A stretch of DNA of 22,625 nucleotides from Flavobacteriales bacterium UBA4585 (GTDB taxonomy: Bacteria > Bacteroidota > Bacteroidia > Flavobacteriales > Schleiferiaceae). The notes below the pieces were generated by a model. The model was not told the DNA's origin. It searched no databases and was given only the letters and a program-made list of their open reading frames with translations. Shown piece by piece: positions 6,923 to 15,409 of this stretch (the stretch's first letter is position 1; each line of letters starts with the position of its first letter). The stretch is from assembly GCA_949487015.1 (NCBI GenBank), contig CATAQZ010000289.1, positions 1 to 22,625 of the forward strand. Direction: 5' to 3'. The position numbers and the translations under genes were made by a program.

Positions 6923-8224
6923 TTACTTCAATTTTTCTTTTAGTAAATCCGTTGTAGTAGATCCTGGACGTTCAATCGGCATTCCCATTGCACGATCCCA
7001 TATCAAATTTGATAACGTTCCCAGCGAACGTGCCACACCAAACAATACCGTATAGAATTCATATTCTACCAAGCCATAATGAGTGAGTAATTGGCCACTG
7101 TGTGCATCAACATTTGGCCAAGGGTTTTTGACTTTACCAGTCGCACTTAAAATATCCGGCACCACCTCATAGATCATGCTGACAATTTTAAACAACTCTG
7201 AATTTGGCATTTTCGCCTTAGCGAATTCTCGTTGTGCGGTATACCGAGGATCCGTCTTACGTAATACCGCATGTCCAAAACCTGGAATAACTTTACCATC
7301 CGCCAGTGTTTTCTTACAATAGCTCGCAATCTGCTCTTTTGTTGGCAAACCACCACCCAATTCTTGACGCATGTTATTAATCCAACGAATCACCTCTTGA
7401 TTCGCAAGGCCATGTAAAGGCCCAGCTAGACCATTCATACCGGCTGCAAAGCTCAAGTATGCATCGCTTAATGCAGACCCAACCAAATGAACTGTATGTG
7501 CACTAACGTTTCCGCCTTCGTGATCGGCGTGAATGGTCATGTACAAACGCATCAATTCTTTGAACTCGTCGTTGTCGAAGCCCAACATGTGTGCGAAGTT
7601 ACCCGACCAGTCTAAGCTCGGATCTGGTTCAATATGCTGATCGTTATGGTACATACGACGGTAGATGTACGCAGCAACACGCGGTAAACGAGCAATGAGA
7701 TTCATTGAATCTTCGTAAGTCGCGTCCCAGTATTCGCTTTTATGTACACCGCGACTGTATGCCTTAGCAAATTCACTTTCCGTACGCATTGCCATGATAG
7801 CTACAGTAAACTGTGTCATCGGGTGAGTACGGGTTGGTAGTGCATCAATAGCCTTGAATACATGAACCGGAACATTATTACGACGAACCCAGTTATTACT
7901 TAAACGGCGTGCTTCAGCCTCAGTAGGAACTTCATTCATTAACATTAAATGAAACAATCCTTCTGGTAAAGGCTGCTCGCCACCAGGATACTTAGGAAGT
8001 TTCTCTTGAAGTTCAGGAATACTGTAGCCACGAAAGCGAATACCTTCATCAGGATCCAATTTCGAAGTCTCGCAAATAAGGGCAGGCATACCGCGCATAC
8101 CACCGTATAGCTGACTCACCTTAATCTCACCAATAGTCTTATCACCATTGGCTTTTAGAAAAGCCTTGGTATCGGCTACGATGTCCGGAAAGATATCTCT
8201 AAACTGTTCTTTAATTTTTTCCAT
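6923..8224 (-). CDS. gltA: Citrate synthase, mitochondrial-like type
   Basis: Condenses acetyl-CoA with oxaloacetate, the entry step of the TCA cycle. The 433-residue protein follows the eukaryotic mitochondrial enzyme closely in its core: HADHEGGNVSAHTVHLVGSA (232-251), the catalytic H271 in LAGPLHGLANQEV, H318 in GFGHAVLRKTDPRY and D373 in NPWPNVDAHSG. Typical proteobacterial GltA proteins have different sequences at these places and an NADH-inhibited hexameric form; this one lacks that signature, so allosteric NADH control is unlikely (inference). It starts 23 nt after the enolase stop and ends at the terminator at 6864-6900, so it is the last gene of a carA-eno-gltA unit. The start at 8224 gives MEKIKEQF, with no better alternative. 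Confidence 0.97.
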   Translation of the reverse strand: MEKIKEQFRDIFPDIVADTKAFLKANGDKTIGEIKVSQLYGGMRGMPALICETSKLDPDEGIRFRGYSIPELQEKLPKYPGGEQPLPEGLFHLMLMNEVPTEAEARRLSNNWVRRNNVPVHVFKAIDALPTRTHPMTQFTVAIMAMRTESEFAKAYSRGVHKSEYWDATYEDSMNLIARLPRVAAYIYRRMYHNDQHIEPDPSLDWSGNFAHMLGFDNDEFKELMRLYMTIHADHEGGNVSAHTVHLVGSALSDAYLSFAAGMNGLAGPLHGLANQEVIRWINNMRQELGGGLPTKEQIASYCKKTLADGKVIPGFGHAVLRKTDPRYTAQREFAKAKMPNSELFKIVSMIYEVVPDILSATGKVKNPWPNVDAHSGQLLTHYGLVEYEFYTVLFGVARSLGTLSNLIWDRAMGMPIERPGSTTTDLLKEKLK

Positions 8225-8247
8225 GATAGATAGGTTTTCGAGTATTA

Positions 8248-9537
8248 TTAGCTAATGAATCTGAAGTTTTTACCCGGGAAAACTGCATTTTCTCCGAGCT
8301 CTTCTTCAATTCTCAATAGTTGATTGTATTTCGCCATACGATCCGATCGAGATGCAGAACCCGTTTTAATCTGACCCGTATTCAACGCTACAGCTAAATC
8401 TGCGATTGTTGAGTCTTCTGTCTCACCTGATCTGTGTGACATCACTGCGGTCATCATATGACGGTTTGCGAGCGTTACCGTATTGATAGTCTCGGTAAGC
8501 GTACCTATCTGGTTTACTTTAATCAAAACCGAATTCGCACTTCCTTCTTCGATACCGCGTGCAACGCGTTTCTCGTTAGTCACGAATAAATCGTCACCTA
8601 CCAATTGGACCTTATCACCAATCTTCGCGTGAAGTTTAGCCCATCCCGCCCAATCGTCTTCGTGAAGACCATCTTCGATTGACGCAATTGGATATTTTTC
8701 AATCCAGTTTGCCCAATAATCAACCATCTCATCGGACGTTAATTCGCGACCGTCGCTCTTATGGAATACGTAGGTACCTTTTTCTTCATTATAAAATTCA
8801 GAAGCCGCCGCATCCATTGCAATCCAGATATCCTCACCTGGCTTGTATCCTGCTTTCTCAATGCTTTCTAGAATAATTTCTAGTGCTTCCTCATTAGAAC
8901 CAATAGATGGAGCAAAACCGCCTTCGTCACCTACGTTTGTTGAGTAACCTTTGCTCTTTAGTACTTTCTTTAAATTATGGAATACCTCTGTACCCATACG
9001 TAATGCTTGACTGAATGATTCAGCGCCAAAAGGCATTACCATGAACTCTTGAAAGTCAATTGAATTATCAGCGTGTGAACCACCGTTTAAGATGTTCATC
9101 ATGGGAACAGGCAACGTTCTTGCGTTGACCCCGCCTATGTAGCGGTACAAGGACTGACCGGTACTTTCTGCCGCTGCCTTTGCAACTGCTAAAGAAACGG
9201 CTAAGATGGCATTAGCACCTAGCTTTCCTTTGTTCTCAGTTCCGTCTAAATCAATCATTATCTGATCAATCTCTGCTTGCTCGGTAACGATCTCACCTTC
9301 CAATTCTGGTGCTATGATGTCATTTACATTTTGAACGGCTTGTAATACACCTTTACCCATGTATACGCTAGCATCCTCATCGCGTAATTCTACTGCTTCG
9401 TGAATCCCCGTCGATGCACCAGAGGGCACCGCAGCTCTTCCCATTGCACCGGTCGATGTAATTACATCAACTTCAACTGTTGGATTACCACGTGAATCCA
9501 AAATTTGTCTTGCATGAATATGCGTAATAACAGACAT
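8248..9537 (-). CDS. eno: Enolase
   Basis: Converts 2-phosphoglycerate to phosphoenolpyruvate in glycolysis. Its 429 residues are standard for bacteria. Visible catalytic and metal residues are E205 (VGDEGGFAPS), K340 (SVLIKVNQIGTLTET, the family signature), D242, E288 (ASIEDGL) and D315 (VGDDLFVT), together with the SHRSGETED loop (367-375) and the mobile loop PSGASTGIHEAVELRD (38-53). It starts 40 nt after the carA stop with an A-rich leader (AAAAAGAAACAAT) and is followed 23 nt later by gltA. With gpmI on the opposite strand it places two consecutive glycolytic steps within one region, but in separate transcription units. Confidence 0.98.
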   Translation of the reverse strand: MSVITHIHARQILDSRGNPTVEVDVITSTGAMGRAAVPSGASTGIHEAVELRDEDASVYMGKGVLQAVQNVNDIIAPELEGEIVTEQAEIDQIMIDLDGTENKGKLGANAILAVSLAVAKAAAESTGQSLYRYIGGVNARTLPVPMMNILNGGSHADNSIDFQEFMVMPFGAESFSQALRMGTEVFHNLKKVLKSKGYSTNVGDEGGFAPSIGSNEEALEIILESIEKAGYKPGEDIWIAMDAAASEFYNEEKGTYVFHKSDGRELTSDEMVDYWANWIEKYPIASIEDGLHEDDWAGWAKLHAKIGDKVQLVGDDLFVTNEKRVARGIEEGSANSVLIKVNQIGTLTETINTVTLANRHMMTAVMSHRSGETEDSTIADLAVALNTGQIKTGSASRSDRMAKYNQLLRIEEELGENAVFPGKNFRFIS

Positions 9538-9577
9538 ATTGTTTCTTTTTAGAGTGTTAGTTCTTGTTCCTTGCGGA

Positions 9578-10678
9578 CTAGTGGTTCTTTATTCGTTCTA
9601 TGAATTCGTCAAATAAGTATCTACTATCATGTGGACCTGGGCTTGCCTCAGGGTGGAATTGAACAGAGAAACAATTCGCATCCGTACGCTTAATTCCCGC
9701 CACAGTTTGATCATTCAAATGAATGTGAGTTAAATCTACATTTTCGGCCTTTTCAACATCCTCCATATTCACTACGAAACCGTGATTCTGCGATGTGATT
9801 TCACCTTTACCCGTTTCAATGTTCTTCACCGGGTGATTTATCCCACGGTGACCGTTATGCATTTTGAAGGTTGACAATCCACTCGCTAATGCAATCATTT
9901 GGTGCCCTAAACAGATTCCAAACACAGGTAAACCAGATCCGATTCCTTTAGCTACCTCGGCAACCACTTCTGGAGAAGCAGCCGGATCACCAGGACCGTT
10001 CGAATAGAACAAACCGTTAGGACTCCATTCCAGCATTTCTTCAGTACTCGTATTCCAAGGGAAAACCTTTACGCGCGCGCCTCTTTCAGTCATGCAACGA
10101 ATGATGTTTTCTTTAATACCTAAATCTAGTGCGGCGATTTTTATTGCAGAATCAACAGGACCTACCTCATAAGACTCTGTGCAACTTACCGTGGGCGCTA
10201 AAGCCAAACCCTCCATGGAAGGACAATTCGTTAATTCTTGCTTTAGAGCTTCTATATCATGAATCTCTGTAGATATCACGGCATTCATTGCCCCTGAATC
10301 GCGAATGTGACGGACAAGCGCACGAGTATCGATATCTCTAATCGCTACTTTACCTTCTTTTTCGAAGTAACCATACAAACTGTCTGTCTTACCGGTTCTA
10401 GATGCAACCTCACTGAAATTTTTGGTAACTAATCCCGCAATCTGAATATGCTTACTTTCAACTTCCGTATCCTTAACACCGTAATTCCCGATGTGTGAAG
10501 TAGCCATTACCATTAACTGACCGAAGTAAGAAGGATCTGTAAAGATCTCTTGATACCCTGTCATACCAGTATTAAAACATATTTCTCCGTAGGCAGTACC
10601 GTCCAGCCCAGTGGAAGTGCCATAAAACACTGCGCCATCTTCGAGTAGTAAAACAGCTTTTTTGTTTGATTCTTTCAT
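9578..10678 (-). CDS. carA: Carbamoyl-phosphate synthase small (glutaminase) subunit
   Basis: Hydrolyses glutamine and passes ammonia to CarB for carbamoyl phosphate, feeding pyrimidine and arginine synthesis. The 366-residue protein has the N-terminal CarA domain (FNTGMTGYQEIFTDPSYFGQ, residues 35-54) and the class I glutamine amidotransferase triad: C256 (FGICLGHQM), H342 and E344 (VQFHPEASPGP). NGHRGINHPVK and TSQNHGFVV are typical. The partner carB is not in the window. The start at 10678 (MKESNKKAVLLLEDG) lies only 14 nt beyond the U-tract of the rplQ terminator, so either the promoter overlaps that terminator or the gene is expressed by readthrough; no TAnnTTTG box was found between rplQ and carA. 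eno follows 40 nt downstream. Confidence 0.96.
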   Translation of the reverse strand: MKESNKKAVLLLEDGAVFYGTSTGLDGTAYGEICFNTGMTGYQEIFTDPSYFGQLMVMATSHIGNYGVKDTEVESKHIQIAGLVTKNFSEVASRTGKTDSLYGYFEKEGKVAIRDIDTRALVRHIRDSGAMNAVISTEIHDIEALKQELTNCPSMEGLALAPTVSCTESYEVGPVDSAIKIAALDLGIKENIIRCMTERGARVKVFPWNTSTEEMLEWSPNGLFYSNGPGDPAASPEVVAEVAKGIGSGLPVFGICLGHQMIALASGLSTFKMHNGHRGINHPVKNIETGKGEITSQNHGFVVNMEDVEKAENVDLTHIHLNDQTVAGIKRTDANCFSVQFHPEASPGPHDSRYLFDEFIERIKNH

Positions 10679-10692
10679 GAGTCGCTATCTTC

Positions 10693-10730
10693 AAAAAAAA
10701 GGGGAAACCAGGCTTGCACCTAATTTCCCC
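10693..10730 (-). terminator. Rho-independent terminator after rplQ, immediately before carA
   Basis: On the - strand GGGGAAA (10724-10730) pairs with TTTCCCC (10701-10707), with an inner AGG/CCT stem capped by TGCAAG, and is followed by eight T. It closes the ribosomal protein cluster 44 nt after the rplQ stop. Its closeness to carA makes it a candidate conditional terminator. Confidence 0.88.
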
Positions 10731-10774
10731 TCGAAATTACTTAACAATGACCGATTTGGTGCATTAATTCTTTG

Positions 10775-11278
10775 TTATTCAGCAGATTCTTCTTTTGATT
10801 CTTCTGCTGCTGCAGGTGCTTCAGCAACTGGTGCAGCTTCCTCAACTGCAGGAGCAGTTTCAGTTTTCGCACGACGGCTACGACGAGTAGTCTTCTTCTT
10901 CTCGTCTTTCCCATACATGTCATTGAAGTCAACCAATTCAATCATACACATCTCTGCATTATCACCTTGACGGTTTCCTGTTTTGATGATACGAGTATAT
11001 CCTCCTGGACGATCACCGACCTTAGGACCTACTACATTGAATAATTCAGTTACCACTTCTTTCTGACGTAATACTGCAAAAGCAATACGACGATTGTGCG
11101 TAGTATTCTCCTTTGAACGAGTTACTAATGGCTCAATTACTTTACGTAAAGCCTTAGCTTTTTGTACTGTTGTCATTACACGTTTGTGCTCAATTAATGA
11201 GCCAGCCATGTTACTCAACATCGCTTTTCTATGCGCAGTTTTTCTACCGAGGTGGTTAAATTTTTTACCGTGTCTCAT
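10775..11278 (-). CDS. rplQ: 50S ribosomal protein L17
   Basis: Large-subunit protein near the tunnel exit. The core is unmistakable: MRHGKKFNHLGRKTAHRKAM at the N-terminus, then VQKAKALRKVIEPLVTRSK and GDRPGGYTRIIKTGNRQGD (residues 92-110). The total of 167 residues exceeds the usual 115-130: from about residue 123 the protein continues as a basic linker (KKKTTRRSRRAKT) and an acidic, Ala/Glu/Pro-rich tail. Such tails on L17 occur in Bacteroidota as I recall; function unknown. It starts 2 nt after the rpoA stop and is the last gene of the ribosomal cluster, ahead of the terminator at 10693-10730. Confidence 0.97.
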   Translation of the reverse strand: MRHGKKFNHLGRKTAHRKAMLSNMAGSLIEHKRVMTTVQKAKALRKVIEPLVTRSKENTTHNRRIAFAVLRQKEVVTELFNVVGPKVGDRPGGYTRIIKTGNRQGDNAEMCMIELVDFNDMYGKDEKKKTTRRSRRAKTETAPAVEEAAPVAEAPAAAEESKEESAE

Positions 11279-11280
11279 GC

Positions 11281-12273
11281 TTATTCTTTATCGAGCTTAT
11301 ATTTTGAGATATCCATCCCGAAGCTCAAGTTTTTACTTTCAACTAACTCCTCCAGCTCAGTAAGAGACTTCTTACCGAAGTTGCGGAATTTCATTAAATC
11401 CGATTTAGAGAATGTCACTAAATCACCCAACGTATCTACCTCCGCTGCTTTCAAACAGTTCAAAGCACGAACACTTAAGTCCATGTCATGTAGCTTAGTT
11501 TTAAGCAACTGACGCATGTGCAATGCTTCTTCATCGTAGCTTTCAGTTTCTGAAGACTCTTCATCCTCTAAACTAATACGCTCATCACTGAACAGCATGA
11601 AGTGGTGAATTAGAATTTTCGCCGCTTCTGTCAGTGCATCTTTTGGATGAATTGAACCGTCTGTATCAATCTCAAAAACCAATTTTTCGTAATCGGTCTT
11701 TTGCTCAACACGATAGTTTTCAACTGAATACTTCACGTTCTTGATCGGTGTATAGATGCTGTCTAAAGCAATTGTTCCTATTGGAGCATCTGCTTTCTTG
11801 TTCATTTCAGCACCAACATATCCGCGACCTTTCTCGATTACCATTTCCATGGTCAAACTAACGCTTGGATCCATGTTACAGATAACGTGATCTGGATTCA
11901 ATACTTGGAAAGCGCTGATGTGCGATGCGAAATCGCCAGCAACTAACTGTTCTTTACCGCTGATTGTGAACTTAACCGTTTCAGTATCCTGAGCCTCGAT
12001 TTGTTGCTTAAAACGAACTTGCTTCAAGTTTAGAACAATCTCAGTTACATCTTCAACAACACCTTGAATGGTGGTGAACTCATGGTCAACACCTTCAATT
12101 CTCAATGAAGTCAAGGCAAAACCTTCAAGACCGGAAAGCAAAACTCTACGGAGTGCATTACCAACGGTAAGACCGTAACCAGGCTCCAAAGGTCTAAACT
12201 CGAACTGACCACTGAAATCAGTGGAAGCGTTCATTATTACTTTTTCGGGCTTCTGGAAATTAAGGATAGCCAT
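11281..12273 (-). CDS. rpoA: DNA-directed RNA polymerase subunit alpha
   Basis: Alpha subunit: the N-terminal domain dimerises and nucleates RNA polymerase assembly, the C-terminal domain contacts promoter DNA and activators. With the start at 12273 (MAILNFQKPEKV) it is 330 residues, normal length. The alpha-NTD shows LEPGYGLTVGNALRRVLLS (residues 29-47). After an acidic linker comes the alpha-CTD, with DLSVRALNCLKAAEVDTLGD carrying the Arg and Asn equivalent to E. coli R265 and N268 used for DNA contact. A longer frame reaching 12366 would overlap rpsD and adds a non-conserved Ser/Asn stretch, so it is rejected. It follows rpsD by 22 nt and precedes rplQ by 2 nt, the standard alpha operon order. 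Confidence 0.98.
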   Translation of the reverse strand: MAILNFQKPEKVIMNASTDFSGQFEFRPLEPGYGLTVGNALRRVLLSGLEGFALTSLRIEGVDHEFTTIQGVVEDVTEIVLNLKQVRFKQQIEAQDTETVKFTISGKEQLVAGDFASHISAFQVLNPDHVICNMDPSVSLTMEMVIEKGRGYVGAEMNKKADAPIGTIALDSIYTPIKNVKYSVENYRVEQKTDYEKLVFEIDTDGSIHPKDALTEAAKILIHHFMLFSDERISLEDEESSETESYDEEALHMRQLLKTKLHDMDLSVRALNCLKAAEVDTLGDLVTFSKSDLMKFRNFGKKSLTELEELVESKNLSFGMDISKYKLDKE

Positions 12274-12295
12274 ATAAGAGAGTATAAGGTGATTA

Positions 12296-12901
12296 TTATT
12301 TAGAGTACAATTCGACGATGAGCTGCTCCTTGATATTCTCAGGGATTGCATCGCGAGAAGGTACACTTAAGAAGGTACCCTCCATTTTACTTTCATTCCA
12401 TTCCAACCATGGGTACTCAGTTCCACGGCTAGCTAATGCTTCAGCAATTACTACCAAAGACTTAGACTTTTCACGAACTCCAATCACATCGCCTGGAGTA
12501 ACATTCATTGAAGGAATGTTAACGATCTGACCATTCACTGTGACGTGACGGTGACCTACTAACTGACGGGCGCCATCGCGAGTTTTACCTAATCCTAAAC
12601 GGAAGACAACGTTGTCTAAGCGACTCTCACAAAGTTGAAGCAATACATCACCTGTTTTGCCTTTACTACGAGAAGCTTTATCAAACATACGTGCAAATTG
12701 ACGCTCTAATATACCATAGGTGTATTTCGCTTTTTGCTTTTCTTGTAGCTGTACTGAATATTCGCTTTTCTTTCCACGACGACGGGTATTTCCGTGCTGA
12801 CCTGGAGGGTACTTACGCTTTTCAAAAGAGCTATCTGGGCCAAAGATTGGCTCACCCATGCGGCGAGCGATCTTTGTTTTTGGTCCTCTATATCTTGCCA
12901 T
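12296..12901 (-). CDS. rpsD: 30S ribosomal protein S4
   Basis: Primary 16S rRNA-binding assembly protein of the small subunit. The 201 residues match the usual length. Recognisable segments are MARYRGPKTKIARRMGEPIF at the start, KYPPGQHGNTRRRGKKSEYS (31-50) and the S4 RNA-binding domain ARQLVGHRHVTVNGQIVNIP (111-130). The N-terminal zinc knuckle found in some bacteria is absent, as there are no paired cysteines. In E. coli S4 represses its own operon by binding mRNA; no such site can be recognised here. It lies 21 nt after rpsK and 22 nt before rpoA. Confidence 0.98.
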   Translation of the reverse strand: MARYRGPKTKIARRMGEPIFGPDSSFEKRKYPPGQHGNTRRRGKKSEYSVQLQEKQKAKYTYGILERQFARMFDKASRSKGKTGDVLLQLCESRLDNVVFRLGLGKTRDGARQLVGHRHVTVNGQIVNIPSMNVTPGDVIGVREKSKSLVVIAEALASRGTEYPWLEWNESKMEGTFLSVPSRDAIPENIKEQLIVELYSK

Positions 12902-12922
12902 AATATTGTTCTTCTCTATTTA

Positions 12923-13315
12923 TTAAACGCGACGTTTCTTAGGTGCACGACAACCGTTGTGAGGCGTTGGAGTGATATCAATGATTTCAATAACCTCTAT
13001 TCCTAAGTTGTGGAGCGAACGAATCGCACTCTCACGCCCATTACCTGGACCTTTAACGTAAGCCTTCACTTTCTTAAGTCCTGCTTCCAATGCTACACGA
13101 CCACAATCTTCAGCTGCCATCTGAGCAGCGTAAGGAGTGTTCTTTTTTGAACCACGGAAGCCCATCTTACCGGCAGACGACCAAGAGATTACTTGCCCTT
13201 GATTGTTCGTCAACGAGATAATGATGTTGTTAAAAGAAGATCCGATGTGCGCTTCACCGACAGCGTCGATGCGCACTTTACGCTTCTTTGTTTGTTTAGT
13301 CTGTTTCTTAGCCAT
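12923..13315 (-). CDS. rpsK: 30S ribosomal protein S11
   Basis: Platform protein of the small subunit, contacting mRNA near the E site. It has 130 residues. The C-terminal signature ITPTPHNGCRAPKKRRV and the segment KGPGNGRESAIRSLHNLGIE are diagnostic, as is the central SSAGKMGFRGSKKNTPYAAQ. A short Lys/Thr-rich N-terminus (MAKKQTKQTKKRKVRID) precedes the fold. It begins 8 nt after the rpsM stop and is followed by rpsD after 21 nt. Confidence 0.98.
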   Translation of the reverse strand: MAKKQTKQTKKRKVRIDAVGEAHIGSSFNNIIISLTNNQGQVISWSSAGKMGFRGSKKNTPYAAQMAAEDCGRVALEAGLKKVKAYVKGPGNGRESAIRSLHNLGIEVIEIIDITPTPHNGCRAPKKRRV

Positions 13316-13323
13316 ACTAACTA

Positions 13324-13701
13324 TTATTTAGTCGCTTTCTTCTTGTTAGCAACCGTTTTTCTCTTACCCTTTCTAGTACGCGAATTGTTCTTCGTACGCT
13401 GTCCGCGTAGTGGAAGTCCCAAACGGTGACGAATACCACGGTTACAACCGATGTCCATCATACGCTTGATATTCAACTGAACCTCTGAACGTAATTCACC
13501 TTCTACTCTGTACTCGTCAGCAATTACACCTCGAATAGCAGTTAACTGCTCATCCGTCCAATCCTGAACTTTTACATCTTCACTTACACCTGCCTTGTCC
13601 AAAATCTCCTGAGAGCGGCTTAAGCCAACTCCGTAGATATAAGTCAGGCCAATAACACCACGTTTGGTTCTGGGTAAGTCTACACCTGCAATCCTTGCCA
13701 T
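13324..13701 (-). CDS. rpsM: 30S ribosomal protein S13
   Basis: Head protein of the small subunit that bridges to the large subunit and contacts P-site tRNA. It has 125 residues, starting MARIAGVDLPRTKRGVIGLT with the helix-hairpin-helix region TYIYGVGLSRSQEILDKAGV and the C-terminal signature GCNRGIRHRLGLPLRGQRTK, ending in a basic tail that reaches tRNA in known structures. It lies 22 nt after rpmJ and 8 nt before rpsK, standard order. Confidence 0.98.
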   Translation of the reverse strand: MARIAGVDLPRTKRGVIGLTYIYGVGLSRSQEILDKAGVSEDVKVQDWTDEQLTAIRGVIADEYRVEGELRSEVQLNIKRMMDIGCNRGIRHRLGLPLRGQRTKNNSRTRKGKRKTVANKKKATK

Positions 13702-13723
13702 AGTCTTTTTCTTCTATTATTGG

Positions 13724-13840
13724 TTAACCCTGACGTTGCTTGAACTTGGGGTTCTTCTTGTTAATTACATATAAGCGTCCTTTACGGCGAACAATCTTGC
13801 AGTCCACGCTACGCTTTTTAACTGATGCTCTTACTTTCAT
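13724..13840 (-). CDS. rpmJ: 50S ribosomal protein L36, cysteine-poor form
   Basis: A 38-residue protein found by reading the gap between infA and rpsM; it begins MKVRASVKKRSVDCKIVRRK and ends KNPKFKQRQG. The family's zinc ligands are normally three Cys and one His (positions 11, 14, 27 and 33 in E. coli numbering). Here the corresponding residues are Ser11, Cys14, Asn27 and Phe33, so only one ligand remains and zinc cannot be bound in the usual way. This is the C-minus form described for some bacteria. It starts 4 nt after the infA stop, in conserved infA-rpmJ-rpsM order. Confidence 0.96.
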   Translation of the reverse strand: MKVRASVKKRSVDCKIVRRKGRLYVINKKNPKFKQRQG

Positions 13841-13844
13841 TTCT

Positions 13845-14060
13845 CTAGTATCTGTACGTTATACGAGCCTTTGACAAATCGTATGGGCTCATTTCTAGTT
13901 TTACTTTATCACCAGGCAGTAGTTTGATGTAGTGCATTCTCATTTTTCCTGAGATATGCGCTGTCACTACGTGACCATTCTCTAACTCCACACGAAACAT
14001 TGCATTTGACAATGCTTCTGTTACAGTTCCGTCTTGCTCTATTGCGCTTTGCTTCGCCAT
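13845..14060 (-). CDS. infA: Translation initiation factor IF-1
   Basis: A 71-residue OB-fold factor that occupies the ribosomal A site during initiation. The sequence MAKQSAIEQDGTVTEALSNA followed by FRVELENGHVVTAHISGKMR and GDKVKLEMSPYDLSKARITY is canonical for bacteria. It begins 1 nt after the secY stop and is followed by rpmJ after 4 nt. The map gene often found just upstream of infA in other phyla is not here but at 1123-1920. Confidence 0.98.
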   Translation of the reverse strand: MAKQSAIEQDGTVTEALSNAMFRVELENGHVVTAHISGKMRMHYIKLLPGDKVKLEMSPYDLSKARITYRY

Positions 14061-14061
14061 A

Positions 14062-15405
14062 TTAACTAAACGTGCTTTGTGTGTTTCTACCTCTCAACTT
14101 TCCAGTCTTCATTAAGCCATCGTAATGTCTATTCAATAAATAGCTTTCAATCTGCTGTAATGTATCGAGAATAACTCCCACTGTAATGAGTAATGAAGTT
14201 CCTCCATAGAAATACGCCCATTGTGTATTCAAGCCTACAGTCATTGCAACTGCTGGCAAGATTGCTACTAAAGCGAGCAATAATGAACCTGGGAAAGTAA
14301 TTCTACTTAGTACTGTATCTAAAAACTCTGCAGTTGGCGCACCCGGCTTGATACCAGGAACAAACCCTCCATTACGCTTCAAATCATCTGCGATGGAGTT
14401 TGTATTTACTTGTATTGCAGTATAGAAATAGGTGAAGACTATGATCAATACAGCGAATGCTACATTGTACCATAAGCCTTGAATATTTCCGAATACCGTA
14501 ATTAACCAACTAACACTATCACCCTCAGCGCCGCTGTACTGAAGAACAGTAATAGGGATGAACATGATTGCCTGTGCAAAGATGATCGGCATTACACCTG
14601 CAGCGTTCACCTTTAAAGGTAAATACTGACGTGCAGATGGCGTAGTTGCCGCACGACCACCAGCAGCTTGTTTCGCGTACTGTACTGGAATCTGACGGAC
14701 CGCTTGTGTCAAGGCGATTGCAAACATCGTTATCACAAACAGCGCAAACAATTCAATTATAAACGCCACCCAACCGGCACCTTGTCCTACCTGACTCAAC
14801 ATTTCCTGAAGGAATGCTTGTGGCAAAGTCGCAATGATACCCACCATAATGAGTAGCGAAATACCATTACCGATTCCTTTATCTGTAATGCGTTCTCCTA
14901 ACCACATCGCGAAGATGGTACCCGTTGTCAAAGTAACCCATGCCAGGAACCAGAATGTACCAGGATCCAAAGTTAGAGAAACGCCTTGGGCACTAAGATT
15001 CGCCAAATAAGACGGAGCCTGAACACCAGCAATGAGAATCGTTAGATAACGAGTAATTTGATTCAACTTACGGCGACCACTCTCCCCATCTTTCTGCATC
15101 TTCTGAACAGCAGGAACTGCCATACCCATTAACTGAATGATAATGGAAGCAGAGATATAAGGCATAATACCTAAAGCCATAACTGAAGCGCGTGAGAACG
15201 CACCACCAGTAAACGCATTTAACACACCCAACAGACCTTCAGAGGTCTGTGCTTGCAACTGCGTTAAACTTTCAGGATCAACACCAGGAAGAAGAACCGT
15301 AGAACCAATTCTATATATCAATAGTAATCCTAGAGTTGTAAGGATTTTGTCCTTCAGCTCTGAGATTGCCCAGATATTTTTTATGGTTTCTATAAAACGT
15401 TTCAT
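14062..15405 (-). CDS. secY: Protein translocase subunit SecY
   Basis: Pore subunit of the Sec translocon in the inner membrane. The 447 residues contain about ten hydrophobic segments; the first is near residues 23-38 (TTLGLLLIYRIGSTVLLPGV). ALGIMPYISASIIIQLMG, after the plug region, and QKDGESGRRKLNQITRYLTI are family signatures, and LKRNGGFVPGIKPGAPTAEF marks a conserved cytosolic loop important for SecA and ribosome contact. It sits between rplO (4 nt) and infA (1 nt), the last part of the spc block. SecE and SecG are not in the window. The start MKRFIETIKNIW is typical. Confidence 0.98.
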   Translation of the reverse strand: MKRFIETIKNIWAISELKDKILTTLGLLLIYRIGSTVLLPGVDPESLTQLQAQTSEGLLGVLNAFTGGAFSRASVMALGIMPYISASIIIQLMGMAVPAVQKMQKDGESGRRKLNQITRYLTILIAGVQAPSYLANLSAQGVSLTLDPGTFWFLAWVTLTTGTIFAMWLGERITDKGIGNGISLLIMVGIIATLPQAFLQEMLSQVGQGAGWVAFIIELFALFVITMFAIALTQAVRQIPVQYAKQAAGGRAATTPSARQYLPLKVNAAGVMPIIFAQAIMFIPITVLQYSGAEGDSVSWLITVFGNIQGLWYNVAFAVLIIVFTYFYTAIQVNTNSIADDLKRNGGFVPGIKPGAPTAEFLDTVLSRITFPGSLLLALVAILPAVAMTVGLNTQWAYFYGGTSLLITVGVILDTLQQIESYLLNRHYDGLMKTGKLRGRNTQSTFS

Positions 15406-15409
15406 CTAA

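Noticed and set aside
8225..8247. Possible promoter between eno and gltA
   Set aside because: The gap is 23 nt with no TAnnTTTG element; cotranscription is the simpler reading.
12274..12366. Upstream extension of rpoA (31 extra codons)
   Set aside because: It overlaps rpsD and encodes a Ser/Asn run not found in RNA polymerase alpha; MAILNFQKPEK at 12273 fits the family.
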